From Micromonospora olivasterospora (lineage in GTDB: Bacteria > Actinomycetota > Actinomycetes > Mycobacteriales > Micromonosporaceae), in NCBI RefSeq assembly GCF_007830265.1, contig NZ_VLKE01000001.1:1922001-1986000 (forward strand): a stretch of 64,000 nucleotides of DNA, given 5' to 3'. Below the pieces are notes generated by a model that had not been told where the DNA came from, did not search any database, and was given only the letters and a program-made list of their open reading frames with translations. The position numbers and the translations under genes were made by a program. Positions within the stretch are counted from its first letter, which is position 1; every line of letters begins with the position of its first letter. Positions 37,033 through 48,331 of this stretch are shown piece by piece.

Positions 37033-39552
37033 ATGGAGGTCGGCCCCCCACCCCCGCCCGGTCGTCCCGTCCCGCCGCCGGTGCCGGGCCCGCCGCCGGA
37101 CCGCCCCGGCCCCTGGCCGGTGGTGGCGGCCGTGCTGGCCGGCTGCTGGACGGTCGCGGTCACCGTCCCGACCGAACTGGTCGGCTGGCTGGTCGACCAG
37201 ACCCTGCTGGCCGCCGGGCTGGACCGGGCGGTCTGGCTGTGGCCGGCGGTCGCCCTGGCCACCGTCGTGCTGGCCGGCGTCCCGGTGCTGCTGCTCGCCC
37301 TGCTGCCCCGCGCCGGGGCGGTCCGGGCCGCCGGGTGGGCCTGGCTCGCCGGGCTGCTCGCCTTCGGGGCGCTCGCCCTGCTGCGCGCGCTCCCGCCGGT
37401 GCACCACGAGGGCTACCTGGCCGCGCTGGCCGCGACCGCCGCCCTGCTCGCCGTGGCGTTCGGCCGGCTGTCGCGAAGGCAGCCCCCGGTGCCGCAGCGG
37501 GCCCCGGGCGGTCCGCCGCCGCCGTCTTCCGTCAACGGGCCGCCGGCGTCGGCCGCCGCCGGAGGCGTTGGCCGGGTGGGCAAGCCGTTCCCGCGGCCCG
37601 CCCCGGCGACCCTGCTGGCGGTGGCCGCCGGGCTGGCCACGCTGCTGCCCTGGGCCCGGGTCGGCGCGCTCGGCGGGCTGCTGGAGACCCTGCTGGCGGC
37701 GGCAGCGGCGGCCGCCGTCGGCCTCCTCGCCGGGGCCGTGCTCGACGCCCGGTTCTGGTCGTGCTTCGCGGTCGGCCGCCCGCCGCGTCCGGCCCGGCTG
37801 GTGCTGGTCGGCGGCCTGGTCGCCGGGGTGGCGCTGCTGCTGGTCGCGGCCGGCGTCGGTCAGTCCGGGGCGCAACTGCCCGCGCTGCTCACGCTGCCGC
37901 CGCTCGGCTTCGCCCTGGCCGCTCTCCAGACCCCGGCCGCCCGGGAGGACGGTCCGGTCGGACCTGCCCCGGCGCGCTGGCTGGTCGGGCTCGCGGCGTT
38001 CGGGCCGCTGGCGTTCGCCGACCCCGAGGAGATCACCCTCCTCCTGGCCACCGACCGGGACGTGCCGTTCTGGGTGGCGGTCGGCGCCGCCGTCGGGCTC
38101 GCGGTGGCCGTGGTCCTGGCGGTCGCGTACGGCGTGCTGCTGGCCCGCCCGCGCGGCCGGACGCCCGACCGGCGGGTGGCGGCGGCGACCGCCGCGGTCC
38201 TGCTCGCCGCGGTGGCGGCGGTGTACGCCGTCCCCGGCCAGCCGGGCCTGCACGGGGAGCGGCTGCTGGTGGTGCTGCGCGAGCAGGCCGACCTGAGCGG
38301 CGTCCCCGCGGGCCCGCCCGGTCGGGTTGGCCGGGACGCCCGGGCCCGGGAGGTCTACCGGCGGCTGGTCGCGACGGCCGAGCGCACCCAGGCCGGCCTG
38401 CGCCGCGACCTGTCCCGGCTGGGGCTGCGCCCGAGGCCGTACTACCTGGTGAACGCGGTCGAGGTGGACGGCGGGCCGGGCGTGCGGGCTTGGCTGTCCC
38501 GGCGGCCCGAGGTGGGCCGGGTGCTGGTGAGTCAGCGGCTGCGCCCGCTCCCGGCGCCCGCCCCCACCAAGCGGGGTACGGAGCCCGCCCCGGCGGGGCC
38601 GACCTGGAACGTCTCGCTCATCGGCGCCGACCGGGTCTGGTCGCAACTGGGCGTGACCGGGGCCGGCGTCGTGGTCGGCAGCTCGGACTCCGGGGTGGAC
38701 GGCCGGCACCCGGCGCTGGCCGACGGCTTCCGGGGCGGGGACGACTCCTGGTACGACCCGTGGTCGCACACGCGCACACCCACCGACCGAGGCGGACACG
38801 GCACGCACACCACGGGCAGTGCGGTCGGGCGGGGCGGCGTCGGGGTGGCTCCGGGGGCGAGCTGGGTCGGCTGCGTCAACCTGGCCCGCAACCTGGGCAG
38901 CCCGGCCCGCTACCTGGACTGCCTGCAGTTCATGCTGGCCCCGTTCCCGGCCGGCGGCGATCCGTTCACCGACGGGCGCCCCGAGCGGGGCCCGCAGGTG
39001 CTGACGAACTCGTGGGGCTGCCCGTCGATCGAGGGCTGCGATCCGGGGGCGCTGCGGGCGGCCACGGCCGCCCTGGACGCGGCCGGCGTGTTCGTGGTGG
39101 CGGCGGCCGGCAACACCGGGCCGTACTGCGGGTCGATCGAGGACCCGCCGGCGACGTACCCGGACGTGTTCACGGTCGGCGCGGTGGACCGGCAGCGCCG
39201 GGTCGCCACGTTCTCCAGCCGCGGGCCGGTGCCCGGCGCGGCGAAGCCGGACGTGGTCGCCCCGGGCGCGGGGGTGCTCTCCGCGATGCCGGGCGGCGGG
39301 TACGCCGTCCTGGACGGCACCTCGATGGCGACCCCGCACGTCGCCGGGGTGGTGGCGCTGATGTGGTCGGCGAACCCGGCCCTGGTCGGTGACCTGGACC
39401 GCACCCGCCGCATCCTGCGCGAGACGGCCGTCCCCGCCGAGGCGACGTACCGCTCCCGGAACCCGTCCGACGCCTGCGACGGCGACGCGAACATCACCGG
39501 GGCGGGCGTCGTCGACGCGTACGCCGCCGTGCGCGCCGCCCGCGCGCAGTGA
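37033..39552 (+). CDS. Subtilisin-like S8 protease fused to a polytopic membrane domain
   Basis: 839 residues. After a Pro-rich start, residues 28-410 contain about ten membrane segments with no known family. A linker with an inhibitor-like stretch (ERLLVVLREQADLSG, YYLVNAVEVDGG) precedes the S8 domain at about 525-835. The catalytic residues are Asp552 (SDSGVDGRHP), His589 (GGHGTHTTG), Asn694 (AAAGNTGPY) and Ser764 (DGTSMATPHVAG). The protease should face outside and stay membrane-anchored. The neighbours give no clue to its substrate. The fusion itself is the unusual part; the S8 call is firm. Confidence 0.9.
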   Translation: MEVGPPPPPGRPVPPPVPGPPPDRPGPWPVVAAVLAGCWTVAVTVPTELVGWLVDQTLLAAGLDRAVWLWPAVALATVVLAGVPVLLLALLPRAGAVRAAGWAWLAGLLAFGALALLRALPPVHHEGYLAALAATAALLAVAFGRLSRRQPPVPQRAPGGPPPPSSVNGPPASAAAGGVGRVGKPFPRPAPATLLAVAAGLATLLPWARVGALGGLLETLLAAAAAAAVGLLAGAVLDARFWSCFAVGRPPRPARLVLVGGLVAGVALLLVAAGVGQSGAQLPALLTLPPLGFALAALQTPAAREDGPVGPAPARWLVGLAAFGPLAFADPEEITLLLATDRDVPFWVAVGAAVGLAVAVVLAVAYGVLLARPRGRTPDRRVAAATAAVLLAAVAAVYAVPGQPGLHGERLLVVLREQADLSGVPAGPPGRVGRDARAREVYRRLVATAERTQAGLRRDLSRLGLRPRPYYLVNAVEVDGGPGVRAWLSRRPEVGRVLVSQRLRPLPAPAPTKRGTEPAPAGPTWNVSLIGADRVWSQLGVTGAGVVVGSSDSGVDGRHPALADGFRGGDDSWYDPWSHTRTPTDRGGHGTHTTGSAVGRGGVGVAPGASWVGCVNLARNLGSPARYLDCLQFMLAPFPAGGDPFTDGRPERGPQVLTNSWGCPSIEGCDPGALRAATAALDAAGVFVVAAAGNTGPYCGSIEDPPATYPDVFTVGAVDRQRRVATFSSRGPVPGAAKPDVVAPGAGVLSAMPGGGYAVLDGTSMATPHVAGVVALMWSANPALVGDLDRTRRILRETAVPAEATYRSRNPSDACDGDANITGAGVVDAYAAVRAARAQ

Positions 39553-39598
39553 AAGGGCGGGTGCCCGCCCCGGCGGCGATGGCCTAGGGTCGGCGACC

Positions 39599-40579
39599 AT
39601 GGACGCGGAGACGATCGTCGCCGAGCTGGCCACCGACGCGCTGCCCGACGTGGTGGCCCTGTGCCGGCAAGCGCTGGACCTGCCCGAGGACGCGGCCGAG
39701 GCGGCGGAGATCGTCGACACCCTGCACACCCGCGCCCGCGCGGACCGGACGGTGCTGGCGCTGGGCGCGTACCGGGGGGCGGACCTGGTCGGGGTGCTGC
39801 TCGGCTCGCTGTCCGTCCGGGAGCCGGGCATCGGGCACGTCGACCTGGTGGCGGTGGCCCCGGACCAGCGCCGACGGGGCGTCGGCCGGGCGCTGCTCGA
39901 CCGGGCCGAGCGGGTCCTGGCGGAGCGGGGCGCGGTGGAGGTGCTGCTGGCCGGCAACCCCCCGTACTACGCCTGGCCGGGAATCGACGTGCGGTACACG
40001 CCCGCGGTCTGCGCGGCGCTGGCGCTGGGCTACACGCAGGACCGGACGGCCCTGAACATGACGGCCGACCTGTCGTACGACGAGTCGCCGGCGCTGCGAG
40101 CGACGGAGCCGGCGGAGCGGCGGCTGGCCGACCGGGGCGTCACGGTACGGCGCGCGGAGCCGGGGGACCTGCCGGCGCTGGCGGCGTTCGCCCGGTCCAC
40201 GTTCGGCGGCGCCTGGGACGCGGAACTGGCCGGCTCGGTGGGCCGGCCGGCCGCGGGGGTGCACCTGGCCGAGCGCGCCGGCCCGATCCTGGGCTTCGCC
40301 GCCTACGGCTCGTCCCGGCCGACCTGGTTCGGGCCGATGGGCACCGCGCCCGAGGCGGAGGGCTCGGGGATCGGCGGGGTGCTGCTGCGCCGCTGCCTGC
40401 GCGACCAGCGGGACGGAGGGGCCGAATCGGCCCAGATCGGCTGGGTCGGGCCGGTGCGCTTCTATTCGGGCAGTGCGGGGGCCCGGATCGGACGCGTCTT
40501 CTTCCTGTACCGCAAGGCGCTCGGGACGGTGACGGCCGGACCGGGAGGGCCGACGCCAGAGAGCGCAAACGGGATATAG
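39599..40579 (+). CDS. Tandem-GNAT acetyltransferase
   Basis: 326 residues. The first GNAT domain has a clear acetyl-CoA loop (VDLVAVAPDQRRRGVGRALL). The second (from about 180) is weaker (TAPEAEGSGIGGVLLRRCL). Tandem GNAT proteins acetylate small molecules or proteins; the substrate is unknown. The ATG at 39599 lies 47 bp after the subtilase stop, so joint transcription is possible. Confidence 0.82.
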   Translation: MDAETIVAELATDALPDVVALCRQALDLPEDAAEAAEIVDTLHTRARADRTVLALGAYRGADLVGVLLGSLSVREPGIGHVDLVAVAPDQRRRGVGRALLDRAERVLAERGAVEVLLAGNPPYYAWPGIDVRYTPAVCAALALGYTQDRTALNMTADLSYDESPALRATEPAERRLADRGVTVRRAEPGDLPALAAFARSTFGGAWDAELAGSVGRPAAGVHLAERAGPILGFAAYGSSRPTWFGPMGTAPEAEGSGIGGVLLRRCLRDQRDGGAESAQIGWVGPVRFYSGSAGARIGRVFFLYRKALGTVTAGPGGPTPESANGI

Positions 40580-40648
40580 ATCCGAATAATCCCGTTCGAC
40601 CCCGTGCCGTATCGACGGCCCCTACCGTTCCCGGTAGAGGAGGCAGTC

Positions 40649-40894
40649 ATGACCACGGACGACGACCAGACCGACGACGTGCAGCCCGTCACCTGGGCGC
40701 CGGTCGACGAGCTCCCCGGGCAACTACCGTTCGACCGGTTGGACTACGGCGACGCCGAGCAGCTGGCCGAGATGGCGGGAGCAGGCGCGCCGGTGGCCGA
40801 GGAGCCACTCGCCCTGGTGGACGAGCCGGTCCGCATCCAGCAGCCGTACGACCCGGCGCGGAAGCGCCGCAACCAGCGGCCCCTGCCGACGTAG
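40649..40894 (+). CDS. Small acidic hypothetical protein
   Basis: 81 residues, strongly acidic at the start (MTTDDDQTDDVQPVTWAPVD) and basic at the end (DPARKRRNQRPLPT). AGAGGAGG precedes the ATG, which supports translation. I do not recognise the family. It stands alone between the acetyltransferase and groEL. Confidence 0.55.
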   Translation: MTTDDDQTDDVQPVTWAPVDELPGQLPFDRLDYGDAEQLAEMAGAGAPVAEEPLALVDEPVRIQQPYDPARKRRNQRPLPT

Positions 40895-40939
40895 GGCCCG
40901 GCCGGTCTTCCCGCGACGGCGGCGACGGTACGGAGATGA

Positions 40940-40977
40940 CGAAGGGGGCGGACCGCGTCAGCGGCCCGCCCCCTTCG
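40940..40977. terminator. Hairpin terminator shared with groEL
   Basis: A perfect 12-bp stem (CGAAGGGGGCGG with CCGCCCCCTTCG) and a 14-base loop, between convergent stops at 40894 and 40995. Confidence 0.8.
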
Positions 40978-40994
40978 GCGTTGGTGAACTGGAC

Positions 40995-44026
<3,032 letters not shown>

Positions 44027-44178
44027 GAACCCTCCTCAGCGGCGACGCCGGAACGGCTCATGATCCTGCCTGGGCCCGGCCCGAATCCGCTGCCCCGTTT
44101 GGGGTGGACGGGAGCGGCGGGCCCCCGGGAACGTGGTCGGGGCCCGCCACGTGCGCGGGCCCCGGAACCGGTCGAGGG

Positions 44179-44382
44179 TCAGGCGACGACGCGGACCCGC
44201 TCGGCCTGCGGGCCCTTCTGCCCCTGGGCGATCTCGAACTCCACCCGCTGCCCGTCGTCCAGCGCCTTGTAGCCGTCCATCTCGATGGCGGAGAAGTGTA
44301 CGAATACGTCCTGACCGCCGTCGACGGCGATGAAGCCGTAGCCCTTCTCGGCGTTGAACCACTTCACGGTGCCCTGTGCCAC
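44179..44382 (-). CDS. CspA-family cold-shock protein
   Basis: 67 residues with the RNA-binding motifs [15 protein letters not shown] and VFVHFSAI. It is an OB-fold RNA chaperone that melts RNA structure during cold or growth changes. The GTG at 44382 follows AAGGAAG and gives the usual family length; the upstream in-frame ATG at 44415 adds 11 residues without homology. The 218-bp upstream gap probably holds a long structured leader, as is usual for cold-shock mRNAs. Confidence 0.95.
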   Translation of the reverse strand: MAQGTVKWFNAEKGYGFIAVDGGQDVFVHFSAIEMDGYKALDDGQRVEFEIAQGQKGPQAERVRVVA

Positions 44383-44600
44383 GGTGCACTTCCTTAACGT
44401 CGCGCGGCCTTTCACAACCCTCGGGACACCGGCCCAACCGGCAGCCCCGGACCACCGGTTCCGGTGTCGACGACGACCACGAAATCAGTGACCGAAATCG
44501 CACGGTACACGAGCGGTGACAGCAGCGCACGATCCCAAAACGGGCAATATCGGACCGACCCCAACCCGGCACAACATAGGCGATCGTCACTGCGATAGGC

Positions 44601-45068
44601 ATGCGGGATGACAGCAGGTCCCCGCCGGCCGCCGGCGGCCGCACCGGGCCGGCCGGTACGGCAGCGACGGCCACGGTACGCCGCGTGACGCCCCAGGACG
44701 CGGCCCGGATGCGCGCGCTGCGGCTGGAGACCCTCGCCGGCGCCCCCGCGGGCCCGCGTACGGCCGCCGGCCGGCTCGTCGGCCGCGCCGGCGGCACCGT
44801 CGCGCCGAACGACCCCGGACTGACCGTCATCTACGCCGTCTACGTCACGCCGTCCTGGCGCGGCACCGGCCTGCTCGCCGAGCTGATCGAGGGGGTGGCC
44901 GCCTGGTCCCGCGCGTGCGGGCGGCCGGAGCTGATGCCCGAGGTGGTGGTGGGCAACGACCGGGCCTACCGGGCGTACCGGCGGCTGGGCTTCGTCGACA
45001 CCGGGGTACGGGTGCCGCACCCGAAGTTCCCCGCGCTGCGCGAGCTGCAGATGCGCCGCCCGGCGTGA
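44601..45068 (+). CDS. GNAT acetyltransferase with shortened N-terminal half
   Basis: 155 residues. The acetyl-CoA binding half is intact: LTVIYAVYVTPSWRGTGLLAELIE and GNDRAYRAYRRLGFVDTG. The N-terminal half begins normally (VRRVTPQDAARMRALRLETLAGAP) but then jumps to RLVGRAGGTVAP after only eight residues. In family members this stretch is about 40 residues longer and holds helices of the substrate pocket. An in-frame internal deletion is likely, so activity is doubtful. It is divergent from the cold-shock gene. Confidence 0.7.
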   Translation: MRDDSRSPPAAGGRTGPAGTAATATVRRVTPQDAARMRALRLETLAGAPAGPRTAAGRLVGRAGGTVAPNDPGLTVIYAVYVTPSWRGTGLLAELIEGVAAWSRACGRPELMPEVVVGNDRAYRAYRRLGFVDTGVRVPHPKFPALRELQMRRPA

Positions 45069-45125
45069 GCGCGCGGGTCACGGTGCTGGAGGCCGAGGTC
45101 GGCGGGGCCCGGTCGGCCCGTCGAG

Positions 45126-45155
45126 CGGGCCCCCTCCCACCCGGAAGGGGGCCCG
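45126..45155. terminator. Hairpin terminator between convergent genes
   Basis: A perfect 10-bp stem (CGGGCCCCCT with AGGGGGCCCG) and a 10-base loop, between the acetyltransferase stop and the PaaN stop. Confidence 0.75.
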
Positions 45156-45165
45156 TCCGCACACG

Positions 45166-46839
45166 TCAGGCGTGGCGGCGGCTCTGGACGACCCGGAACC
45201 GGTTCGCCACGTACGCGCCGTCGGTCAGCGCCGCGTTCGCCGCCGGGTTGGCGCCGCTGCCGTGGAAGTCGGAGAACGCCGCCGACTGGTTGACGAAGAC
45301 GCCGCCGGTCAGGTTGCAGGACAGGTGGACCCCGACGTCGATCGCGACCGCCTCGGCCGCGTCCAGCACCGCCTCGTCGGTCGAGTAGACGCCCGCGGTC
45401 AGCGCGCCCTTCTCGCCGACGGTGGCCCGCATGATCTCCAGGCTGTGCGCCGTGGAGTCGGTGGCGATGGCGAACGAGATCGGCCCGAACCACTCCCGGG
45501 AGTAGGTCGCGGTGTCGTCGGCGGTCAGCTTGACGATGGTCGGCGTCCGCACCACCGCCCCGGGGAACGCCGGATGCTCGACCGTACGCGACTCCAGCAC
45601 CGTCTCGCCGACCCTGGCGACCTCGTCGAGGCGCTCCAGCACGCTGTCGTTGACGATCGCGCCGGTCAGCTCGACGCCCCGGGCGGGGTCGGCGGTGAGC
45701 TTGCCGACCGCCGCGGCGATCCCCGCAACCACCTCGTCGAAGCTCCTGTGCCCCTGGTCGGTGTCGATCCCGGCCCGGGGGATCAGCAGGTTCTGCGACG
45801 TGGTGCACATCTGGCCGCTGTACAGCGTCAGCGTGAAGCCGAGGTTGCGGCACATCCCGGCGAAGTCGTCGGTGGAGTCGATCACCACCGTGTTCAGGCC
45901 GGCCTTCTCGGTGAAGACCGAGGCCTGCCGCGCGTTGGCCTCGAGCCACTCGCCGTACTCGGTGGAGCCGGTGAAGTCGACGACCTTCACGGCCGGATGC
46001 AGCGCGAGCGTCGTGGCCAGCTTCTCGCCGGGGGCCTCGGGCGCGAGCAGCACCAGGTTCGGGTCGAAGCCCGCCTCGGCGAGCACCTCGCGGGCGTACC
46101 GCACGGTGATCGCCAGCGGCAGCACCGCGAGCGGATGCGGCTTGACGATCACCGGGTTCCCGGTGACCAGCGAGGCGAACAGCCCGGGGTACGAGTTCCA
46201 GGTCGGAAACGTGTTGCAGCCGATGACCAGCGCCACCCCGCGCGGCACCACGTGGAAAGTCTTGGTCATCCGCAGCGGGTCGCCCTTGCCGACGGCCTTC
46301 TCCCAGCCGGCCGTCCCCGGGTGCCGGGTCATCTCCGCGTACGCGTAGGCGATCGCCTCCAGCGCCCGGTCCAGCGCGTGGGCGCCGCCGGCCTGGAAGG
46401 CCATCACGAAGGCCTGGCCGCTGGTGAACTGCACGGCGTTGGCGAGCTCGAAGACGTGCCCGTGCAACCGGGCCAGGATCTCCAGGCAGACGCCCGCCCG
46501 ACCCTGCGGGCCGGCGGCGCGCCAGGCCGGCAGCGCGGCGGAGGCGGCGGCCACCAGCTCGTCGGCGGCGGCGTGCGGGTAGCGCACGTTCAGCTCCAGC
46601 CCGAACGGGCTCGCCTCCGTGGCGACCCGGTCGCCCGAGCCCGGCTGGTCGAGGGGGAAGTCGCCGTTCAGGTACGCCTCGAAGGCGGCCTTGCCCTCGG
46701 CGGCGGCGGTCTCGCCGTACACCCGTGGGCTGGGCGACTCCGGGTAGGCGGACCAGTACCCGCGCTCCGTGATGGCGGTCAACGCACGGGTGAGGGTGTC
46801 GGCGTGCCTGGCGTAGAGGGGGTGCGGGGTCTCCGTCAT
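45166..46839 (-). CDS. paaN: PaaN-like phenylacetic acid degradation protein (aldehyde dehydrogenase superfamily)
   Basis: 557 residues. FHVVPRGVALVIGCNTFPTW and GNPVIVKPHPLAVLPLAI form the NAD-binding fold, VDFTGSTEYGEWLE and VFTEKAGLNTVVID carry the general-base region, and the catalytic Cys is in YSGQMCTTSQN. Sequence and length match the stand-alone PaaN group, whose members are linked to ring opening in phenylacetate breakdown. No other paa genes lie in the window. The start at 46839 (MTETPHPLY) is chosen; ATGs at 46848 and 46851 are possible. Confidence 0.85.
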   Translation of the reverse strand: MTETPHPLYARHADTLTRALTAITERGYWSAYPESPSPRVYGETAAAEGKAAFEAYLNGDFPLDQPGSGDRVATEASPFGLELNVRYPHAAADELVAAASAALPAWRAAGPQGRAGVCLEILARLHGHVFELANAVQFTSGQAFVMAFQAGGAHALDRALEAIAYAYAEMTRHPGTAGWEKAVGKGDPLRMTKTFHVVPRGVALVIGCNTFPTWNSYPGLFASLVTGNPVIVKPHPLAVLPLAITVRYAREVLAEAGFDPNLVLLAPEAPGEKLATTLALHPAVKVVDFTGSTEYGEWLEANARQASVFTEKAGLNTVVIDSTDDFAGMCRNLGFTLTLYSGQMCTTSQNLLIPRAGIDTDQGHRSFDEVVAGIAAAVGKLTADPARGVELTGAIVNDSVLERLDEVARVGETVLESRTVEHPAFPGAVVRTPTIVKLTADDTATYSREWFGPISFAIATDSTAHSLEIMRATVGEKGALTAGVYSTDEAVLDAAEAVAIDVGVHLSCNLTGGVFVNQSAAFSDFHGSGANPAANAALTDGAYVANRFRVVQSRRHA

Positions 46840-46891
46840 GCCCGCCATCATGCAACAGGAACCCCCGCGATCAGTAGGGCCGTGTCACAAC

Positions 46892-47911
46892 TCAGATCGT
46901 CAGCTGCCAGTCGGTCCAACCGTCGACCGGGCGGTAGCCGAGCCGCTCGTTAATGGCGATCATGCGGGCGTTGGCCGCCGCGTTGAAGGTGTCGACAGCC
47001 CGCAACTCCGGCTCGTGGGCGAGCGCGTACCGCAGGTTTTCGATCTTGGTGAGCAGCCCGAGTCGGCGCCCCCGGTGGTCGGGGTCGACGATGGTGATCC
47101 GCTGGAACGCGTGCCACGGGGCACTCGCGCCGACGTCCAGCAGCGTCCAGGCGACCAGCCGGCCGGACGCGACGTGCACCGCCCCCTGGTGGTAGCGGCG
47201 CCGTCCCCGGGCGTCCAGCGCCCGTTCCGTGCCCCGCAGCCGCTCGACGTCGATGTTCTCCGGCTCCCACTCCAGGTCGCCCAGCGGCATGTCGGCGACC
47301 AGCCGGCCGTCGAGGTAGGCGACGTCCGCCTCGTACTCCACCGGGGTGTGGCCGTACCAGCGCACGACCCGGTAGCCGGCGGCGCGGGACCGGGCGTCGG
47401 CCAGTAGCCCGTCGAGCGCGGCCTGGTCGAGGCGGGTCGGGTCGAGCCGGCGGCGGACCTCGGCGAGCGCGGGCCGCGCGCCCGCCGCGGCGGCGAACGC
47501 CCCGCCGGCCCCGTGCCGCTCCGGGCCGCCGGGCAGGGCGGACACCGCCGGGGCGTACACCCGCTTGCGCCCCCGCTCGCGCAGCAGGCGCACGCAGTGC
47601 CCGTGCAGCGCCCGGCCGACACCGCGCCGCCGGTGCGCCGGGTGCACGGCCAGGTCGAGGCTGGCATTGTCGGTGTTGTCGAGCCGCGGCAGGTCGAGGC
47701 GGAGGTATCCGGCCGGTACGCCGTCGAGCCGGGCGAGCGCCGCCACGACCTCGATGCCCGGCATCGGGTGCCGGATCGCGGCCTCGAACCGCCGCCGGCA
47801 CAGCGGCGGGAAGTCCGGCACGTCCGCCGCGTCGGTCGCCGCCCTGATCCGGTACGCCTCGTCGATGGCGGCCTGGTCGGCCCGGTCGATCGGCGCGATG
47901 TCGATACCCAT
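46892..47911 (-). CDS. Tandem-GNAT acetyltransferase
   Basis: 339 residues with two GNAT domains. Domain 1 has ASLDLAVHPAHRRRGVGRAL and domain 2 has ITIVDPDHRGRRLGLLTKIENL followed by the typical NAAANARMIAINERLGYRP. Such mycothiol-synthase-like double GNATs are common in actinomycetes and act on small molecules; the substrate is unknown. I chose the ATG at 47911. The gene precedes paaN on the same strand, 52 bp away. Confidence 0.85.
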   Translation of the reverse strand: MGIDIAPIDRADQAAIDEAYRIRAATDAADVPDFPPLCRRRFEAAIRHPMPGIEVVAALARLDGVPAGYLRLDLPRLDNTDNASLDLAVHPAHRRRGVGRALHGHCVRLLRERGRKRVYAPAVSALPGGPERHGAGGAFAAAAGARPALAEVRRRLDPTRLDQAALDGLLADARSRAAGYRVVRWYGHTPVEYEADVAYLDGRLVADMPLGDLEWEPENIDVERLRGTERALDARGRRRYHQGAVHVASGRLVAWTLLDVGASAPWHAFQRITIVDPDHRGRRLGLLTKIENLRYALAHEPELRAVDTFNAAANARMIAINERLGYRPVDGWTDWQLTI

Positions 47912-48175
47912 GCGCCGAGCGTTACCCGGAGAAGACGATCGGGCCAGCGAATTTCTCGCCGGCCCGATCGGACGCTGGTCGGGAGGGACGATCGCACAAC
48001 GCCTCCGGCGTTGGGTCGTAAGAACTTGAAAAGTCTCCGGCGAAACGCCCTCCCGCACGGAGCATCTTCCGCCCGTCCGGTTCCTGCCGTCAAGTCCTTA
48101 CCGGCAGGTTTTTGGCACCGAACGCGAAAAGCCCGTTACCCAACGGATCCGCCCATCCCCCACCCCAACAGCTCC
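47912..48175. other. Intergenic region, no gene seen
   Basis: It contains a 10-bp inverted repeat (CGATCGGGCC/GGCCCGATCG, 47936-47970) near the acetyltransferase start and a plus-strand terminator-like hairpin at 48083-48113. Six-frame reading shows no convincing short gene. Confidence 0.5.
48083..48113 (+). terminator. Orphan plus-strand terminator-like hairpin
   Basis: CCTGCCG (48083-48089) pairs with CGGCAGG (48102-48108) and TTTTT follows directly. No plus-strand protein gene ends here, so an unannotated small RNA or a gene remnant upstream is possible. Confidence 0.5.
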
Positions 48176-48246
48176 GCGATCTTGCACTTTCAGCCCCGAC
48201 ATACAGCACGAATACCGCGAATCGAGGGCCGCAAGTGCAAGATCGC
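48176..48246. repeat. Inverted-repeat element with GCGATCTTGCACTT ends (copy 2)
   Basis: GCGATCTTGCACTT (48176-48189) and AAGTGCAAGATCGC (48233-48246) are perfect 14-bp arms around 43 bases; the inner part again has GCCCCGAC by the left arm. Seen from thrC, the element follows the C-rich tract exactly as in copy 1 at 33221. Confidence 0.9.
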
Positions 48247-48251
48247 CGTGG

Positions 48252-48331
48252 CGGGGGGTGGGGGTGGGGGTGGGGGGGTGGGGGTGCGGGGTGGGGGTGG
48301 GGGTGGGGGTGGGGGTGGGGTGGGGGTGGGG
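48252..48331 (-). repeat. GGGGGT tract (CCCCCA on the thrC strand), element copy 2
   Basis: About 80 bp of GGGGGT-type units lie between the thrC stop and the inverted repeat. On the thrC transcript the tract is C/A only and begins right at the stop (ACCTAACCCC), as behind the HD gene. Confidence 0.88.

Noticed and set aside
33709..39552. A 1947-codon plus-strand frame running through two genes
   Set aside because: It is out of frame with the FAD oxidase and antisense to glpD; only its last 839 codons, from 37033, are the real subtilase gene.
35143..39957. A 1604-codon open frame on the minus strand
   Set aside because: Only the part up to 36969 is glpD. The rest is antisense to the subtilase gene, which has all catalytic motifs; long antisense frames are a by-product of GC-rich third positions.
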